Assembly (NCBI GenBank): GCA_038527375.1
Contig: JBCBFU010000001.1
Location: 62,001 to 126,000 of the forward strand
Direction: 5' to 3'
Length of the DNA stretch: 64,000 nucleotides
DNA from: Shimia_B sp038527375
GTDB lineage: Bacteria; Pseudomonadota; Alphaproteobacteria; Rhodobacterales; Rhodobacteraceae
Shown here: positions 35,389 through 44,418 of the stretch, piece by piece
Layout: the number at the start of each line of letters is the position of its first letter
Numbering within the stretch: the first letter of the stretch is position 1
Translations under genes and position numbers: made by a program
The notes under the pieces: model-generated
What the model saw: only the letters and a program-made list of their open reading frames with translations
What the model was told of the DNA's origin: nothing
Databases searched by the model: none

Positions 35389-36632
35389 GCCTGCGCGCGA
35401 GCGTCGTCGTCGTCAGCCGCCACAGGGCGGAGGCCCTGCGCCGGTGTCTGGTATCGTTGCAACAGGTTTGGGCGGTCGCGTTTGAGGTGATCGTGGTGGC
35501 GGACCCCGCAGGGATCGATGCGGTTGGGGATATGCCCGGCGTAATCCGCATTCCTTTCGACGCCGCCAATATCGCGCAAGCGCGCAATCTTGGGATCGAT
35601 GCCGCCCGGGGCGATATCATTTCCTTTATCGACGACGATGCCGTGGCCGAACCCTGTTGGCTGGAGCGTCTGTTGGAACCTTTCGCCGATCCAGAGGTTG
35701 CCGCAGTGGGCGGCTATGTCATTGGCCGCAACGGGTTCAGCTATCAGTGGAAGGGGCGATTGGTGTCGCGGGACGCATCGACACAGGATTGGGACCCCGG
35801 CGCGCCCATCCCGGACGGATGGGCGGTGAAAACCGAAGGCACCAACATGGCTGTGCGCAGTGATGTGTTGCGCGGCCTGGGCGGGTTTGATCCGGCCTAT
35901 CGGTTCTATCTGGACGAAACAGACCTCAACATCCGCTTGGCGCAGGCCGGGCACCGCGTTGATTTGGTCCCGGACGCGCGCGTCCACCACGGGTTTGCCG
36001 AAAGTGCCCGCCGCGGGCCGGATCGTGTGCCCCGCGATCTGACGGATATCGGGCGATCGACGGCGGCCTTTGCGCGGCGGCACGCGCCGGATCAGGCAGA
36101 GGGCATCGTGGCGCGCATCCGGGCCGAACAGGCCGCGCGTGTCGCGCGCTATTTGGCCAACCGCAAACTGACAAGGGATCAGGCGAAGGCCTTGATGGCG
36201 GGCTTTGATACTGGCGTCGCCGACGCCCCCGCACCGACCCCGCTGGAGCCGCGTCCGTCACCCGTTGCGGCCGCAGGCGGGAGCGTCGCACCATTCCCAC
36301 CCCCCCGTCCGCGATCAGACCTCGCGGTTGTGTCAGGGCGACCGTGGCAGCGCGCGCGCGTTCAGGACGCAGCCCAATCAAGCGATCAGCCCAGCCTTGC
36401 CGTCATTCTGGAGCCGACCACCCGACGGCACCAATTGCGATTTCTGTCCGACGGCTATTGGCTGCAAACCGGTGGGATCTGGGGCGCGTCCGAACGATCG
36501 GGGCCGATGGTGCAACCGGGCCGCTTTGGCCGCCGTGTTGGCCGCGAAGCGCAGCGATTGGCCGTGTCGTTTGGCATCAGGTTGCGCAAAAAGAAGTCGA
36601 TAGAGCAGGATTTTCCCCATGAAGGCTCGTGA
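35385..36632 (+). CDS. Glycosyltransferase family 2 protein
   Basis: A 415-residue protein with an N-terminal GT-A domain: ASVVVVSRHRAEALRRCL, the DXD region SFIDDDAVAEP, TNMAVRSDVLRGLGGFD, and DETDLNIRLAQAG. From about residue 270 the sequence becomes Pro/Ala-rich and probably disordered, ending with a basic segment (RLAVSFGIRLRKKKSIE). GTG start overlaps the kdsB stop. The sugar transferred is unknown; neighbours suggest a surface polysaccharide. Confidence 0.88.
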   Translation: MSLRASVVVVSRHRAEALRRCLVSLQQVWAVAFEVIVVADPAGIDAVGDMPGVIRIPFDAANIAQARNLGIDAARGDIISFIDDDAVAEPCWLERLLEPFADPEVAAVGGYVIGRNGFSYQWKGRLVSRDASTQDWDPGAPIPDGWAVKTEGTNMAVRSDVLRGLGGFDPAYRFYLDETDLNIRLAQAGHRVDLVPDARVHHGFAESARRGPDRVPRDLTDIGRSTAAFARRHAPDQAEGIVARIRAEQAARVARYLANRKLTRDQAKALMAGFDTGVADAPAPTPLEPRPSPVAAAGGSVAPFPPPRPRSDLAVVSGRPWQRARVQDAAQSSDQPSLAVILEPTTRRHQLRFLSDGYWLQTGGIWGASERSGPMVQPGRFGRRVGREAQRLAVSFGIRLRKKKSIEQDFPHEGS

Positions 36633-36738
36633 AGGACCGCCAAAATAGGCAATGACTGTCCACAAATTCGACAAATTCCCGAGTTATGACGATGATTGAA
36701 ACGGTGTCGGACACAACCGCACGCAAAAAGGCAGAACG

Positions 36739-37638
36739 ATGAAGCGCAAGGTAACGAAGGCCATTTTTCCGGTAGCAGGTCAGGGGACGCGTTTTCTTCC
36801 GGCGACCAAGGCGGTGCCAAAAGAAATCATGACGTTGGTGGATCGCCCATTGATCCAATACGCCATCGACGAAGCGCGCGCGGCGGGCATCAAGGAATTC
36901 ATTTTTGTGACGTCGCGCGGGAAATCCGCGCTCGAAGACTACTTCGATCACGCGCCCGAGCTGGAGAATTCGCTGCGCAAAAAGGGCAAGACCGAGCTGT
37001 TGGAGACGCTCAAGGCGACCAATATGGACAGCGGTGCGATTGCCTATATCCGGCAGCACAAGGCGCTGGGTCTTGGTCACGCCGTCTGGTGCGCGCGGCG
37101 TCTGGTCGGGAACGAACCCTTTGCCGTGATCCTGCCTGATGACGTCATTTCGGGCGAAACACCCTGCTTGAAACAGATGGTCGAGGCGTATGAAGAAACC
37201 GGCGGCAATATCGTTGCCTCGATGGAAGTGCCGCGCGAAAAGACGTCGTCCTACGGTATTCTCGATGTGAAAGAGGATATGGGACATATCGTGTCGACCC
37301 GCGGCATGGTTGAAAAACCCGCGGCCGCCGACGCGCCGTCCAACCTTGCCGTGATCGGTCGCTACATCCTGAACCCGTCGATCATGCAGAACCTCAACAA
37401 GATCAAATCCGGCGCAGGTGGAGAGATCCAACTGACCGATGCCATCGCCCGCGACATCGACGAAGGGCGGGATGTGTTCGGTCTGCGTTTCCGAGGATCG
37501 CGGTTTGATTGCGGGTCCAAGGCCGGGTTCCTGCAGGCGACGGTGGCCTTTGGCCTTGCCCGTGATGATCTGCGCGACGAGTTGAGCGCCTATCTGGATG
37601 ATCTGCACGCCGCGCGTCACGCGCAAGCGGCGGAGTAG
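36739..37638 (+). CDS. galU: UTP-glucose-1-phosphate uridylyltransferase
   Basis: A 299-residue enzyme that makes UDP-glucose, a donor for exopolysaccharide and lipopolysaccharide. The nucleotide-binding motif FPVAGQGTRFLPATKAVPKE, PLIQYAIDEA, VILPDDVI and GGEIQLTDAI are diagnostic. AAAAGGCAGAACG lies before the ATG. It is followed after 12 bases by a glycosyltransferase. Confidence 0.96.
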   Translation: MKRKVTKAIFPVAGQGTRFLPATKAVPKEIMTLVDRPLIQYAIDEARAAGIKEFIFVTSRGKSALEDYFDHAPELENSLRKKGKTELLETLKATNMDSGAIAYIRQHKALGLGHAVWCARRLVGNEPFAVILPDDVISGETPCLKQMVEAYEETGGNIVASMEVPREKTSSYGILDVKEDMGHIVSTRGMVEKPAAADAPSNLAVIGRYILNPSIMQNLNKIKSGAGGEIQLTDAIARDIDEGRDVFGLRFRGSRFDCGSKAGFLQATVAFGLARDDLRDELSAYLDDLHAARHAQAAE

Positions 37639-37650
37639 ACCCTTCCCGCC

Positions 37651-38778
37651 ATGTCAGGGCCAGTGCGCGCGCGATGCCTCGACATCACACGGCTGGCGAG
37701 CCGGGCGGGACGCCCGCTCACCGGCGTGGACCGGGTCGAATTGGCCTATGCACGCGCAATCGCTGCGGATGATGTTCCGGCTTTCGGTCTGTGCAAGACG
37801 CGGTGGGGATACCTTCTATTAAACACCGCCGGGCTGGCGGCCTTTGCTGAGGATCGCGGTGATGTGCGCCGGGTGCGCAGCCTCGCGAGGTGGCGTTGTA
37901 CGCGCCTTGGGTTGGGGCGACTGCTGCGCCGTGTCCTTCCGCCCGGTTCCGCCTACCTGAACGTCGGGCATTCGAACCTGACCGCGCGGGTCTGCGCCGC
38001 CGTGCGCCGCGTGCCAGGCAGCCGCATCGGCGTCTTCATTCACGACCTCATTCCGTTGGAATGGCCGGAGTTTCAACGCGACGGCACGGTTGAGCGGTTC
38101 GAGGCCTTTCTTGTGCGGGCCGTGGGTGAGGCCGATCTGCTCATCACCAATTCCGATGATACGGCGGCAAAACTGGCCGCGCATGCGCCCGACCGGCGCG
38201 GTGATATCGTCGCGGCGCATCTGGGTGTCGATCCGCTATCCGTTTCCAAATCAGAAACAAACACCGGCAAGCCTTATGTCATCTGCGTCGGCACGATCGA
38301 GCCGCGCAAAAACCATGCGATGCTGCTGGATGTCTGGGCGACCCTTGGGCCCGACGCGCCCGAGTTGTGGATTGTGGGCGCGCGCGGCTGGAACAACGAC
38401 GCGGTTTTTGCGCGGCTGGACGCGTCGCCCGCCGGGGTTCGGGAGTTGGGCTCTGTGTCGGACGAGGAGATGGCCAACCTTGTGGCGGGCGCACGCGCGA
38501 TGGTCTTTCCCAGTCTCGCCGAAGGCTTTGGTCTGCCCCCGGCAGAGGCCTTGATGCTGGGCACGCCGGTTTTGTGCAGCGACCTGCCGGTGTTGCGGGA
38601 ATTCCTCGGCGAGTTCCCCGTTTACCTAGACCCGGACGACAGCTATGTTTGGGCCAAAGAAATCAAGCGACTGCAGGCTGAACCTGCATCGCATGCGGGC
38701 AGACAGGGACGACATTCAGCACCTTTTGTGCCGCCCAGTTGGGCGGATCATTTCAAGAAAGTCTTAGCGAAGACGTGA
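37651..38778 (+). CDS. Glycosyltransferase family 1/4 protein
   Basis: A 375-residue GT-B enzyme. The C-terminal nucleotide-sugar domain is clear: YVICVGTIEPRKNHAMLLD, LWIVGARGWNND and FPSLAEGFGLPPAEALMLGTPV with the EX7E-type motif. The N-terminal domain begins CLDITRLASRAGRPLTGVDRVE, a start often seen in Rhodobacterales members. The substrate is unknown. It follows galU by 12 bases and is likely co-transcribed. Confidence 0.87.
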   Translation: MSGPVRARCLDITRLASRAGRPLTGVDRVELAYARAIAADDVPAFGLCKTRWGYLLLNTAGLAAFAEDRGDVRRVRSLARWRCTRLGLGRLLRRVLPPGSAYLNVGHSNLTARVCAAVRRVPGSRIGVFIHDLIPLEWPEFQRDGTVERFEAFLVRAVGEADLLITNSDDTAAKLAAHAPDRRGDIVAAHLGVDPLSVSKSETNTGKPYVICVGTIEPRKNHAMLLDVWATLGPDAPELWIVGARGWNNDAVFARLDASPAGVRELGSVSDEEMANLVAGARAMVFPSLAEGFGLPPAEALMLGTPVLCSDLPVLREFLGEFPVYLDPDDSYVWAKEIKRLQAEPASHAGRQGRHSAPFVPPSWADHFKKVLAKT

Positions 38779-38823
38779 AATGGGTGAGGGCACGGTGTCG
38801 GCATAGATGAGGGGGAGCCGGGG

Positions 38824-39834
38824 TTGGGCGCCTTAGGGTCATACAAGCTCAGGCTTCAGCGCAAACGCTGGATCGCGCGCGGCATTCGCAAGCGGCGTGA
38901 ATTGCGCAATGTCGTCAACCGCACCAAGGACATCCGCAAGGGCGACATCATCGTCTTTTCCACACAGCGGAACGAAAAGATCCGGCTGTCCTATTTCCTC
39001 GAATACTACCGCAATCTGGGCGCGAACCACTTCATCATCGTCGACAATGACAGCGATGACGGGTCGGTGCCTTACCTTGCCGCGCAGCCCGATGTTTCCG
39101 TTTGGCATACAAAGGCGAGCTACAAGCGGTCCCGGTTCGGGGTCGACTGGCTCAACTACCTGCAATGGAAATACGCGCATGGGCACTGGATCCTTGTCGT
39201 CGATCCCGATGAATTTCTAGTCTACCCGTTCTGTGACACGCGCCCACTGCGCGCGCTGACCGATTGGCTGGATGCCTCGTCCATCCGGTCGTTTGGCGCG
39301 ATGCTGCTGGATATGTATCCCAAGGGCCGGATCGACAGCGTGCCCTACCGCGAAGGGCAGGACCCGGTTGAAATTGCCAATTGGTTCGATGCGGGAAATT
39401 ACTCGATCCAGAAGAATGAACGTTTCGGCAATCTGTGGATTCAGGGCGGGCCGCGCAGCCGCAAGTTCTTCCCGGATGAACCCGCCCGCGCGCCTGCACT
39501 GAACAAGACACCGCTGGTGAAATGGCACCGGTCCTATGCCTATGTCAGTTCGACGCATATGCTTCTGCCCCGGTCGCTGAACATGGTCTATGACGACCAA
39601 GGCGGAGAAAAGGCGTCGGGCGTTCTGCTCCATACGAAATTCATCGACACATTTACGACCAAGGCGCAGGAAGAGCTGAAGCGCAAGCAGCACTATGCCG
39701 GGTCTGTGGAATACAAGGCCTATGCCAGTGGCCTGACGGACGATCCAGACCTGTGGTCGAAATGGTCCGAGAAATACATCAACTGGCGCCAGCTTGAGAT
39801 TTTGGGGCTGATGTCCAAGGGGAACTGGGCATGA
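38824..39834 (+). CDS. GT2/GT92-like glycosyltransferase
   Basis: A 336-residue protein of the Glyco_tranf_2_4 type (related to GT92/DUF23): FSTQRNEKIRLSYFLEYYR, FIIVDNDSDDGSVPYL, and WILVVDPDEFLVYPF, which holds the DXD-like metal site. It starts with TTG at 38824 behind a GGGGGAGCCGGGG stretch; no ATG suits. The stop overlaps the next gene's ATG by four bases. Product sugar unknown. Confidence 0.82.
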   Translation: MGALGSYKLRLQRKRWIARGIRKRRELRNVVNRTKDIRKGDIIVFSTQRNEKIRLSYFLEYYRNLGANHFIIVDNDSDDGSVPYLAAQPDVSVWHTKASYKRSRFGVDWLNYLQWKYAHGHWILVVDPDEFLVYPFCDTRPLRALTDWLDASSIRSFGAMLLDMYPKGRIDSVPYREGQDPVEIANWFDAGNYSIQKNERFGNLWIQGGPRSRKFFPDEPARAPALNKTPLVKWHRSYAYVSSTHMLLPRSLNMVYDDQGGEKASGVLLHTKFIDTFTTKAQEELKRKQHYAGSVEYKAYASGLTDDPDLWSKWSEKYINWRQLEILGLMSKGNWA

Positions 39835-41564
39835 GCGCCGAGACCCTGCGCGAGGAGACTGGCGACGGCCAGTTGGGGATCATCATGTTGGTCCACACGG
39901 CGCTACACCGTGCCCAGCAAGTGGCGCGGCACTGGGCGGCGTCGGGCTGTCCGGTCGTGATCCATGTCGACCGCCACGTGAAACGCGCTGTCCACGATCA
40001 GTTCGTCGCCGATCTGTCGGACGAGCCGCTGGTCAGCTTCTCTGCCCGGCATCGCTGCGAATGGGGTACATGGGGCATCGTCGCGGGCACGCAAGCCGCC
40101 GCAGAGCAACTGTTGGACCGCCACGCAGATGTCAGCCACGTGTTCCTGGCATCTGGCTCCTGCCTGCCGCTGCGCCCGGTGCAGGAGTTGATTGACTATC
40201 TGCGCCGCCATCCCCGCACGGATTTTATTGAAAGTGCTACAACCACGGATGTGCCGTGGACGGTGGGCGGTCTGGATGAAGAACGCTTTACCCTGCGCTT
40301 TCCGTTTTCGTGGAAAAAGAACCGCCGCCTGTTCGACCTCTACGTCGCCTTGCAGCGGCGGTTCAAGATCAAACGGTCGGTGCCCAAGGGCCTTGTCCCC
40401 CATATGGGAAGCCAGTGGTGGTGCCTGACTCGGCGGACGTTGGGGTCCATCCTGAAAGATGCGGACCGTGCGGAATACGACCGTTACTTCAGTCGGGTCT
40501 GGATTCCGGATGAAAGCTATTTTCAGACCCTGTGCCGCCTCTATTCCACGGACGTGCAATCGCGGTCGCTGACGCTGTCGAAATTCGACCATCAGGGCAA
40601 ACCGCACATCTTCTACGACGACCACTTGCAGCTGCTTCGCCGCTCGGACTGCTTTGTCGCGCGCAAGATCTGGCCCAACGCGGACAAGCTCTATGACAGC
40701 TTCCTGACGGACGCCGAACACGCCATGAAAAAGGCAGAGCCCAATCCGGGCAAGATCGACCGCGTGTTTTCCCGCGCGACCGAGCTGCGGACCATGGGAC
40801 GCCCGGGTCTTTATATGCAGTCGCGGTTCCCGTCCGGTCAGTGGCACGAGGGGGTCACCGGCGCGCCCTACACGGTGTTCGAAGGGTTCTCTGATATCTT
40901 CACCGATTGGGAAGACTGGCTGGCCAAGGTCACGGGCGCGCGCGTTCACGGGCATCTGTTTGCGGAAAACTGGGTGGAGTTTTCAGGCAGGGACAAGACC
41001 TTTGCCGGCGCTCTCTACGACAGTCCCAAGGCGCGGGACTATAACTCCAAGGCGTTCCTGACGAACCTGATCTGGAACACGCGCGGCGAACACCAGTGTT
41101 TTCAGTTTGGCCCGTGGGATGCGCAATACATCCACTGGGACCTGGCCACGGACCCCAATGCCCGGATCAACGTCATCACCGGGGCCTGGGCGCTGCAGCA
41201 TTTCCGCTCCAACGCGGATTTCATGGACATCCGCCGCGACGCCGCCTGGCGGCAAAAGATCGAAGCGGACCACCTGCACGCGCTGCGTTCGCCTTATGCC
41301 AAGGCCAAGATCCGCATCCTGACGATGACCGAGTTCATCGAAAACCCGATGGAGCATCTGCAAACCATCATTGGAGAAATCGGGACCCGCGACGACCGAG
41401 TGCTGACCGAGGCGCCCAAGATGCACAACCTCAAAGGCTTTGGGAAATTCCTGCAGACGCTCAAGAACGAGGGGATGCATCCCTATCTGATGGGCGATTA
41501 CCCGATCGATGACATGCCTGAAAAACCGCGCCAGCGTCCGCGCCGGCCCTACCTTGTGAAGTGA
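39831..41564 (+). CDS. GT14-like (core-2/I-branching) glycosyltransferase with C-terminal DUF5928-type domain
   Basis: A 577-residue two-domain protein. Residues about 14-260 look like a GT14 enzyme (family of beta-1,6-GlcNAc and xylosyltransferases): LGIIMLVHTALHRAQQVARH, VVIHVDRHV, WGTWGIVAGTQAAAEQLL, FLASGSCLPLRP and MGSQWWCLTRRTL. Residues about 320-540 form a second domain typical of roseobacter homologues (DUF5928) with no known activity; FPSGQWHEGVTGAPYTVFEG and FQFGPWDAQYIHWDL are notable. ATG overlaps the preceding stop. A sulfotransferase gene follows 16 bases later. Confidence 0.8.
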   Translation: MSAETLREETGDGQLGIIMLVHTALHRAQQVARHWAASGCPVVIHVDRHVKRAVHDQFVADLSDEPLVSFSARHRCEWGTWGIVAGTQAAAEQLLDRHADVSHVFLASGSCLPLRPVQELIDYLRRHPRTDFIESATTTDVPWTVGGLDEERFTLRFPFSWKKNRRLFDLYVALQRRFKIKRSVPKGLVPHMGSQWWCLTRRTLGSILKDADRAEYDRYFSRVWIPDESYFQTLCRLYSTDVQSRSLTLSKFDHQGKPHIFYDDHLQLLRRSDCFVARKIWPNADKLYDSFLTDAEHAMKKAEPNPGKIDRVFSRATELRTMGRPGLYMQSRFPSGQWHEGVTGAPYTVFEGFSDIFTDWEDWLAKVTGARVHGHLFAENWVEFSGRDKTFAGALYDSPKARDYNSKAFLTNLIWNTRGEHQCFQFGPWDAQYIHWDLATDPNARINVITGAWALQHFRSNADFMDIRRDAAWRQKIEADHLHALRSPYAKAKIRILTMTEFIENPMEHLQTIIGEIGTRDDRVLTEAPKMHNLKGFGKFLQTLKNEGMHPYLMGDYPIDDMPEKPRQRPRRPYLVK

Positions 41565-41580
41565 CGGAAAGGCCCTGACG

Positions 41581-43005
41581 ATGGGATCACGTTTCGACTA
41601 TTTCGTGGTGTTTGCAGAAATGCGGACCGGGTCGAATTTCCTTGAGGCCAACATCAACATGTTCCCGGACCTCGAATGTCTGGGCGAGGTCTTTAATCCG
41701 CATTTCATCGCCTATCCCGACAAGGGCGAATTGTTCGGGTTCACCCAGCGCGAACGCGACGAGGACCCGATGGCGGTGATCGAAGCGGTCAAGCATCAGA
41801 CAGGTGCGCTGGCGGGTTTTCGGTTTTTCCACGACCATCATGCCGCCGTGCTGGAACCCATGCTGGCAGACCCGAAATGCGCCAAGATCATCCTGACCCG
41901 CAATCCGGTGGAAAGCTATGTCAGTTGGAAAATCGCGCAGGAAACCGGGCAGTGGAAGCTGACCAACGCGACCAACCAAAAGGCCGCGCAGGCCCAGTTT
42001 GACCGCAACGAGTTCGAGCAGCATCTGGGCGCGCTGCAGGCGTTTCAGATCCAGCTTTTGAATGCGTTGCAGAAATCCGGCCAGACAGCGTTCTACGTCG
42101 CTTACGAGGATTTGCAGGACGTCGAGATCATGAATGGTCTGGCGGCATATCTCGGATCGGGCACCAAGTTGGACAGCCTCAACAAGAAGCTGAAAAAGCA
42201 AAATCCCGCGCCCATGTCCGAGAAGGTGGCGAATTACGATGACATGGCGGCGTCACTGGCTGACCTCGACCGGTTCGATCTGACGCGCACGCCCAATTTC
42301 GAACCCCGACGCGGGCCGGTGGTGCCAACCTATATCGCGGCGGCCAAGGCGCCTTTGTTGTTTGCGCCGATGAAGGCCGGACCCGAGGCCGAGATCGCCG
42401 CGTGGATGGCACAGTTGGACGGCGTGGCGCCCGCGGACTTGACGCGGAACTTCAACCAGAAACAGCTGCGGCAGTGGAAACGCGCGCGCGCCCCGCACCG
42501 GTCCTTTACGGTGCTGCGCCACCCGGTTGCGCGCGCCTACCGCGCGTTTCAGGACAAGATCGTCGGCACTGGCAAGGGCAGCTTCCTGGAGATCCGAAAG
42601 ACCCTGATGCGAGTCTACAATGTCTCGCTTGAGGCCGATGGGCCGGGCGCGGATTGGACGGCAGACCGGCAGCGGGCGGCGTTCCTCGAATACCTGGCTT
42701 TCGTCAAGATGAACCTGTCGGGGCAAACCGCGGTGCGGGTCGACGGGACATGGGCCACGCAGGCGCAATCCCTGCAAGGGTTCGCCGATTTCGCCGTGCC
42801 CGACATGGTCCTGCGCGAGGATACGCTGGACCGTGACTTGGGGCTTTTGTGCGCGATGGTTGGGCTGGAGGCGCCGGCATGGCAGGCGCCCGAGGATGCG
42901 GATCAGATCAGCCTTGCAGACATCTACGACGCAGAGGTCGAGGCCGCCGTCGCGGATGTCTACCAGCGGGACTACATGACGTTCGGTTTCGGGACCTGGG
43001 CCTAG
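41581..43005 (+). CDS. Tandem sulfotransferase-like protein
   Basis: A 474-residue protein that appears to contain two sulfotransferase units. The N-terminal half has a PAPS 5'-phosphosulfate loop (FAEMRTGSNFLEANIN) and a 3'-phosphate motif (ILTRNPVESYVSWKIA), as in NodH/Stf0-like enzymes. The C-terminal half has a second 3'-phosphate motif (FTVLRHPVARAYRAFQDKI) and a weaker loop (LLFAPMKAGPEA). It would transfer sulfate from PAPS to a glycan. It is the last gene of the glycan series and is convergent with ptsN. Whether the second unit is active cannot be told. Confidence 0.78.
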   Translation: MGSRFDYFVVFAEMRTGSNFLEANINMFPDLECLGEVFNPHFIAYPDKGELFGFTQRERDEDPMAVIEAVKHQTGALAGFRFFHDHHAAVLEPMLADPKCAKIILTRNPVESYVSWKIAQETGQWKLTNATNQKAAQAQFDRNEFEQHLGALQAFQIQLLNALQKSGQTAFYVAYEDLQDVEIMNGLAAYLGSGTKLDSLNKKLKKQNPAPMSEKVANYDDMAASLADLDRFDLTRTPNFEPRRGPVVPTYIAAAKAPLLFAPMKAGPEAEIAAWMAQLDGVAPADLTRNFNQKQLRQWKRARAPHRSFTVLRHPVARAYRAFQDKIVGTGKGSFLEIRKTLMRVYNVSLEADGPGADWTADRQRAAFLEYLAFVKMNLSGQTAVRVDGTWATQAQSLQGFADFAVPDMVLREDTLDRDLGLLCAMVGLEAPAWQAPEDADQISLADIYDAEVEAAVADVYQRDYMTFGFGTWA

Positions 43006-43034
43006 GCTAGGCTGCGCGCCTAAGGGGCGTTGGT

Positions 43035-43502
43035 TCAGGCGACTGCAGAACTTGCCGGCATCTCGGTCAGGACCGCATGCAAGGACGCGGGTTTGGAGTT
43101 TGACCGCAGCTTGGCACAGATCGTGGGGTTGCGCAGCGTGCGCGACACGGCCGCCAGCGCCTTGAGGTGATCCACCCCCGCCGCCGTCGGCGCAAAAAGC
43201 GCAAAGATCAGGTCGACGGGCTGGCGATCCACCGCGTCGAAATCGACGGGTTTCTCCAGCCGCATAAAGCAGCCAACCACATGGTCGACCTCGTCCAGGC
43301 GCGCATGGGGCAGGGCCACGCCGTTGCCCACCGCCGTCGGACCCAGTGTTTCGCGCTCCAGCAGGGCAGCCACGGCTTTGGCCGGATCAAGCCCGTAGAT
43401 ATCCGCGGACATGTCGGCCAGCGTGTGCAACAGGCGTTTCTTCGACGATGCGGAGGTCACGACTTTCACGGCCTCCGGCTGAAGAATCTGGATCAAATCC
43501 AT
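43035..43502 (-). CDS. ptsN: PTS IIA-like nitrogen regulatory protein (EIIA-Ntr)
   Basis: A 155-residue regulator of the nitrogen phosphotransferase system. The phosphorylated His lies in GVALPHARLDEVD (about residue 66). Family segments ALLERETLGPTAVGNG and VDLIFALFAP are present. It ends the rnd-kdsD-lptC-lptA-lptB-hpf-ptsN series; rpoN, often found between lptB and hpf, is missing here. Confidence 0.95.
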   Translation of the reverse strand: MDLIQILQPEAVKVVTSASSKKRLLHTLADMSADIYGLDPAKAVAALLERETLGPTAVGNGVALPHARLDEVDHVVGCFMRLEKPVDFDAVDRQPVDLIFALFAPTAAGVDHLKALAAVSRTLRNPTICAKLRSNSKPASLHAVLTEMPASSAVA

Positions 43503-43550
43503 TATCTGCGGTCTCTGCTCTGCGCCCGCGGGGAACGCGGAGCGTGGGGT

Positions 43551-44126
43551 TTACCCGGAATTGGACGGGTCGATCCAGCCAATGTTGCCGTCTTCGCGGC
43601 GGTACACGACATTGGTCCGACCCAGTTTCTCGTTCGTAAAGACCAAGACCGGTGAGCCCGCCAACTCCATCTGCATAACAGCTTCTCCTACCGAGAGAGA
43701 GGGGATTTGCGTCTCCATCTCGGCAACGATCACAGGTTGCAGGGTATCAGGTTCGGTCTCGGTGTCTTCGTCCGTTGCGGCGAGGATATACGAGGAGCCG
43801 CCCATAAGTTCAACTGGGTCCGCGCGTTCCCGGTGGTGATCTTTCAACCGGCGCTTGTAACGGCGTAATTGTTTCTCCATTTTCTCGGTTGCGGCGTCAA
43901 AAGCAGCATAAATTTCAACGGCATGGCCTTTGGCCGTCGCGTTTAGACCGGTGGAGAGATGCACGCTCGCCTCGCAGACATGTTCATGCGCCGATTTCGA
44001 GAAAATCACCTGAGCGTCGGTCGGTCGTTCTGCGTATTTCTCCACCACGGCGCCAAGTGAGTCTTGGACATGTTGCTGGAGGGCTGCCCCGATATCGATT
44101 TGCTTGCCGGTGATTTGATAGCGCAT
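43551..44126 (-). CDS. hpf: Ribosome hibernation promoting factor, long form
   Basis: A 191-residue protein that dimerises 70S ribosomes in stationary phase. The N-terminal S30AE/HPF domain (MRYQITGKQIDIGAALQQHV onward, in part) is followed by a linker and the C-terminal dimerisation domain (SVGEAVMQMELAGSPVLVFTN and GRTNVVYRREDGNIGWI, in part). The ATG at 44126 has AGGAG six bases upstream; earlier in-frame starts are unlikely. It lies upstream of ptsN. Confidence 0.95.
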   Translation of the reverse strand: MRYQITGKQIDIGAALQQHVQDSLGAVVEKYAERPTDAQVIFSKSAHEHVCEASVHLSTGLNATAKGHAVEIYAAFDAATEKMEKQLRRYKRRLKDHHRERADPVELMGGSSYILAATDEDTETEPDTLQPVIVAEMETQIPSLSVGEAVMQMELAGSPVLVFTNEKLGRTNVVYRREDGNIGWIDPSNSG

Positions 44127-44316
44127 GAAAACTCCTGTCTTGTTGTCGCGCGCAATCCGTCGTGGGTCCATCCGGGACCCAAGATCGTCATGCGCTGGCG
44201 GAGACTATGGCACCGGGTAGACCCCCTAACCGCAATGCGGGCCATGTGACCCGCAGCATGCGTCGGAATGGTTTACAAAGTGTCATCCCTTACAATGTGG
44301 GGAGTGTGACCCACCT

Positions 44317-44376
44317 GAGTCAATGGTTGGGTCAATGCCCGGGTCAATCACTGGGTCAATACTCGGGTCGATGCCA
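44317..44376. repeat. 12-bp tandem repeat between lptB and hpf
   Basis: Five consecutive 12-base units of the form GRGTCRAT-N4 (44317, 44329, 44341, 44353, 44365), with GGGTCAAT fixed in three of them. It lies in the 292-bp gap between the lptB stop and the hpf start. On either strand it would read as a simple 4-residue repeat (IDPx or GSxx), but neither reading belongs to a convincing gene. The rest of the gap shows no gene. Confidence 0.8.
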
Positions 44377-44418
44377 CGCCGGTCAAAGCCGCAGGCAGGC
44401 CACCGATCAGGCCCGCGA

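Noticed and set aside
44317..44376. CRISPR-like array
   Set aside because: Units of 12 bases without spacers; no cas genes.
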